DNA from: Proales similis
Lineage: Eukaryota > Rotifera > Eurotatoria > Ploima > Proalidae
Direction: 5' to 3'
Assembly: GCA_019059635.1 (NCBI GenBank)
Contig: JAGVRJ010000011.1
Span: forward strand, 496,001 to 560,000
Length of the DNA: 64,000 nucleotides
Position numbers and translations under genes: made by a program. The notes below the pieces were generated by a model. It was given only the letters and a program-made list of their open reading frames with translations. It made no database searches and was not told the DNA's origin. This document shows positions 60,490 to 64,000 of the stretch, one piece after another. Every line of letters starts with the position of its first letter. Within the stretch, counting starts at the first letter, position 1.

Positions 60490-62889
60490 TTAAATAGACA
60501 GGAACGAATGGTGGTTGTCGATGAATATCTTGAAAAAGGTTAACGAGATTTGTTGGCGTAGATTGTCACTGGTTCTTGCTTGACTCAGGTTGCTTATCTG
60601 GCCGAGCTGAAACAGCGCGTAGGCCATTATGGACGTGATGTCAGAGTCGCATGAGTCTAGACGCCGCAGGTAGACCCTCACGAACTGAACGGTCAACTCG
60701 AACAGCTGGAGATGGCTCTTGGGCAAGAATGGCAGCAGCTTGATGGCGTCCGAGTAATTCGGGTTGGCGTACGAGCAAAAGTCGATGAACCGGGCGGCGA
60801 TCACCGGCTGAGGAAGGGCGTGCAGCAGATCGTTTAGCACCTCGGCGAGCAGCTCCAAGTCGAACTCTTCCTTTTCAAACGCGTCGAACTGCCTGCTCGA
60901 GAGCAGAGAGAGAATTTTGTTTTTTTGCTCTTCGACAGTCAGTGTGACATTTCGGCGTGGCACTTGCAAAAGTACGTGGGACAGCGAGTGCTCGCTTCGT
61001 TTGGTCAAGTGCTGCAGTAGAAAGACGTACTCGTCGCACAATTCGCTTGAAAAGTGCTCGTCTACTTGATCGACCACTTTGAACTGGAAATCGGCCAAGA
61101 ACAAGTTGTAGATCTGAATCTTGGTCTCGATCACTGGTGCCGGCTCAGAGTGTTCGTCTTCTTTTAACTGGCCTGCCTCTCTGTGTCTATTGGCCGCCTC
61201 CTGGGCTTCTAGCAGCTTGTTGGCGTTTTCCTGCTGCTTTCGCATGAAGAACTGGCGCAGATCTTGAAGGAAAAAGTTGTCGACGCTTTTCTCAGCGGCA
61301 GCGACTCGCTCCTCGATTCTGGCCATCTGGTTCGTGTCCGCCGTGTCCAAGCAGTTGGAGCCCAACGTGCCGAGAGCTTTGAGCGAAAAACCGACCAGCG
61401 ACGGCACGTACTGGCAGCTGATGGTCGCGAACGAGTCGTTGCCGTTCAGACATCGCACGATTAAAAAGTCGGAAAGAGTTCGCTCTTTGTTGAGTCTTGA
61501 GACGAGATGCTTGTTGAACGAGGTGATGAGCTCGACTTGGAACGAGCCGCCCGGCTGTACGCGCTCCTTGTGCTGCGGTGCAATGTTGATCCATTGACTG
61601 GTCGAGTGCCAGCCTGAGGAGCGATACTGAGCAGCCTCGGTCGACACGTCCTTCTTAGTCGGGTCGTAGTAGAGAGTGTCCACGTTGCTCTTTGTTTGGC
61701 CGACGTTGGTCACTGTGAGGCGAATGACTTTTTTATCGTAGTACAAACACTTGCCGAAGTCGAGCTCCACTTGGTCTATTTTGATGTGCGGCATGGCCTC
61801 GTTCATGAGTCGATCGGACTCTTTCATCAGCTCGTGTGTGATTTTGCTCAATTTGGCCTGATCGATTTCTTTTATCTGCGCTCGGAGGATGGCGAACACC
61901 GGCTTGTGATCGGAGACAGTGATCGTGTTCACACACGAGTACGTCATCGCCTGCACAGTCAAATCGGTGCCACGCCACAGCACTCGATCAGTCCAGGATG
62001 GGAGCTTGACGCGCACGGCGTCCACCTGGTCGCTATTGCTTGCCAGCAACAGCGACTCTTTCTCGTAGACGTCCGATTTGGACACGTACTTGTACGTGGG
62101 CCGAAAGTTTATCTCAGCCTCCGAGTAGTTTTCAAACACGCGCAAATCCGCCATCTCGTTGCTCAGCTGATCGTGTTTGAGCAGCGATTTAAACGAGCTC
62201 GAATAGATCAGATTTATGGTCTCGCTCAATGTGAGGCCGTCGATTCGGTAATTCAGATCGCCGAACCAGAAGATGAGCTGATGCTGATCTAGATCGATGA
62301 TCTTGTTCTCGTCGAACGCAAATCGAAGTCCCTCTCGAGTGCTCCTGTAGTCCGAGTTGCGCTTCTCCACTTTGTCCGTGTCCGCAGCAAAGTGGCTGCA
62401 CACAAAGCAAATTCGCGTCTCGTTCAGACGAAACGAGACCGCGATGCTTCCCTTGTTGCCCACAGTCAAGATGCCGGTCGCCACCGACGAGGTCATCACT
62501 TCTGTTATTCTGCTCTCAGCGATCGCCTCCTTGACGTAGACGAGCAGGTAGAGGCCGAACATTCTCACTTTGGCCAAATGTCGGTAGTGCTTGCCATTGC
62601 CGTTCAGGATCGATTCGATCTGCTCGCTGAGAATGAGCTCTTTCTCGTTCCAGTCGGTTCTCAGAAGAAGACTCGTTGTCGACAAGTCGACCAGCTCTTG
62701 AAATCCGATGGCGTAGACGTCAATCTGCTGCTGCTGTTGTGTGCTGGGTCTGAGCCATGCGGCCAAGCTCTCGTCCGGACTTTTGCCATTCAAGTTGAAT
62801 GTGCCGCAGAACACGTTCGCTTCGCCGAACTTGGTGTACTGGTCTTCGTAAGCAAGCAGCTGCTGGTCTAGAGCTCGCAAGCTATTCAT
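60490..62889 (-). CDS. OCRL/INPP5B: OCRL/INPP5B-type inositol polyphosphate 5-phosphatase
   Basis: One exon of 799 residues, with ATG at 62889-62887. It opens into the 5-phosphatase domain (FCGTFNLNGKSP; YAIGFQELVDL; IFWFGDLNYRID; RPTYKYV; LPSWTDRVLWRG; SDHKPVFA), which hydrolyses PI(4,5)P2 and related lipids. An ASH domain (LDFGKCLYYDKKVIRLTVTN) and a C-terminal RhoGAP-like domain follow (residues about 570-799). The arginine finger motif of active RhoGAPs is not visible, as known for OCRL and INPP5B. This combination places the protein on endosomes, Golgi and cilia through Rab and adaptor binding. No PH domain precedes the catalytic domain in this frame, and an in-frame stop lies 60 bases upstream, so any PH-coding exon would have to be spliced from further 5', beyond 63 kb. 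Confidence 0.92.
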   Translation of the reverse strand: MNSLRALDQQLLAYEDQYTKFGEANVFCGTFNLNGKSPDESLAAWLRPSTQQQQQIDVYAIGFQELVDLSTTSLLLRTDWNEKELILSEQIESILNGNGKHYRHLAKVRMFGLYLLVYVKEAIAESRITEVMTSSVATGILTVGNKGSIAVSFRLNETRICFVCSHFAADTDKVEKRNSDYRSTREGLRFAFDENKIIDLDQHQLIFWFGDLNYRIDGLTLSETINLIYSSSFKSLLKHDQLSNEMADLRVFENYSEAEINFRPTYKYVSKSDVYEKESLLLASNSDQVDAVRVKLPSWTDRVLWRGTDLTVQAMTYSCVNTITVSDHKPVFAILRAQIKEIDQAKLSKITHELMKESDRLMNEAMPHIKIDQVELDFGKCLYYDKKVIRLTVTNVGQTKSNVDTLYYDPTKKDVSTEAAQYRSSGWHSTSQWINIAPQHKERVQPGGSFQVELITSFNKHLVSRLNKERTLSDFLIVRCLNGNDSFATISCQYVPSLVGFSLKALGTLGSNCLDTADTNQMARIEERVAAAEKSVDNFFLQDLRQFFMRKQQENANKLLEAQEAANRHREAGQLKEDEHSEPAPVIETKIQIYNLFLADFQFKVVDQVDEHFSSELCDEYVFLLQHLTKRSEHSLSHVLLQVPRRNVTLTVEEQKNKILSLLSSRQFDAFEKEEFDLELLAEVLNDLLHALPQPVIAARFIDFCSYANPNYSDAIKLLPFLPKSHLQLFELTVQFVRVYLRRLDSCDSDITSIMAYALFQLGQISNLSQARTSDNLRQQISLTFFKIFIDNHHSFLSI

Positions 62890-62940
62890 CTTTTGCACGT
62901 CTTTCTTCGTCAAAAAGCATTCAGGCGCAGTCTTTGTCAC

Positions 62941-64000
62941 TTTATGTCACACGCACACACACACACACGCACATAAATTAAAGCAAATGCTCGATTAAAA
63001 CTTTACATGTGAACGCACGTTGAAGGTGATCGACATCAAACGACACAAAAGTCTTTGGCAGTCCAACCATTTGCCGACGAATAAATGAGCAGCAGGTGCA
63101 CAAAGAACGCCTGGGCGGACCAATTCTACCCAAAAAACAAAATAGGCCAATTCACAATTCCTTCAATAGGCTCGGCAAGAGTCGAGCATCCTTTCAATTC
63201 CGTCATCGCCCCCCCCCTCCCTTTTCTCTCCTTCGAATCTCGTCTACATTGCGAGTCAATGGCTCTCACTCGCTTTCTTCTCTCTCTCTCTCTCTCTCTC
63301 TTTTTGCCATCTCTTTTAATTAAAAGCAGAGCCATTGACTGAGGAAGTAGAAATCAATTGAAGAAAGGACAATCGCTTTGATTTTCGTTGATTTTCCATT
63401 GTCTACCGCCAGCTCAAGGGTTGAAATTATTTAAGGTGCAGTAAACCGACGGCGACACTGACGCCAACGCCGACGCCCGACTGAGATGTTGCGAATTAAG
63501 CTAATAAGCCAATTGACGTTGTGCCTCTCTCTGCCGCCCGCTCTTTCTTTGTCGCTAATTTTTTTTCGGCTGACGTACCGGTGCCCATTCATTCAGTAGG
63601 CAAGAATTAAACGAACCAGGGCAAATAGAAAGTAGAGGAATTCTTCTCCAAGAGGGAATTTTCTGTCGCCAGTCTGGCTTCGGATCTAGACGAAGGGCGC
63701 ATTTTAAGTGAAACAAAGGCTACAGAGAGCGAGGAGCGAAGAAACCAGACTGCGGCCAATACGGAAAAGTGCGCGCCTAATTGAAACGAATGCGTGTTTG
63801 CTTGTTGTGCAAGTGCAGATCGTCAAACTACTACAGCCCCGCATACACAAACCGAGCAGATGTGAAGAAAGAGCTCGAATGTTTACTTTTGCCGTCTTGG
63901 AGCTGCTCCACTCTAAAATCTATTATTTTAAGCAATATTCATTTCTCTAATTGCCACCCGATCGAGAGCATTTACTTAAAGCAGCGCTGCGTTCGAATCA
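62941..64000. other. Non-coding end of the window, upstream of the OCRL-like gene
   Basis: It holds a CA-type repeat at 62947-62972, a CT run at about 63277-63303 and no supportable gene. The open frame at 63708-63950 has no recognisable features. It may include the promoter and 5' UTR of the phosphatase. Confidence 0.5.

Noticed and set aside
63708-63950. 80-codon frame near the window end
   Set aside because: Non-ATG opening and no features; no splice or promoter support.
63989-64000. GTTCGAATC at the window end, similar to a tRNA B box
   Set aside because: The preceding 60 bases do not fold into D and anticodon arms by eye; the window stops before the 3' half could be checked.

Overview
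This window is animal (metazoan) genomic DNA. It carries intron-containing genes with mostly 38-125 bp GT-AG introns, AATAAA signals, Ig, C2 and bZIP proteins, voltage-gated channels, UNC5 receptors and secreted prohormones. Coding is fairly dense, with many (CT)n/(GA)n tracts in the non-coding DNA. The content fits a small compact-genome invertebrate bilaterian; the phylum cannot be decided from the sequence. Almost every start codon lies just behind a pyrimidine/AG acceptor-like site, and two genes are separated by 6 nt. Together these suggest spliced-leader trans-splicing with operons, although 5'-UTR introns could explain most of the sites.

Layout: a CREB3/CrebA membrane-bound bZIP factor (2.0-5.8 kb, +); a SERF-like small protein (6.5-6.7 kb, -); a casein kinase 1 delta/epsilon (7.7-9.4 kb, +); two tandem paralogous amidated-peptide precursors (11.1-13.1 kb, +); the multi-C2 membrane protein MCTP (13.3-16.5 kb, -); a weak unknown gene (17.7-18.1 kb, -); a MATCAP-type metallopeptidase (18.4-20.2 kb, -); an ankyrin/armadillo repeat protein (20.9-23.6 kb, -). 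Then come the minus-strand genes RCE1, MRPS24 and GTF3C6 (23.9-26.1 kb), in transcription order GTF3C6, MRPS24, RCE1, a possible operon.

A 19-exon voltage-gated sodium channel (26.3-32.6 kb, -) stands head-to-head with a Shab/Kv2 potassium channel (36.8-40.0 kb, +) across a 4.2 kb non-coding spacer. Two tandem UNC5 netrin receptors follow (46.2-50.0 and 57.1-60.4 kb, +), each preceded by 6-7 kb of non-coding DNA, and then an OCRL/INPP5B inositol 5-phosphatase (60.5-62.9 kb, -) that converges on the second UNC5.

The neuronal theme is clear: sodium and potassium channels, guidance receptors, a calcium-sensing C2 protein and peptide hormones lie close together. The most interesting points are the sodium channel selectivity filter, read as D-E-Q-A rather than DEKA or DEEA, and the duplicated peptide precursors that I cannot assign to a known family. 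Exon boundaries were derived by hand from reading frame, splice consensus and family conservation; no alignment or expression data were available.
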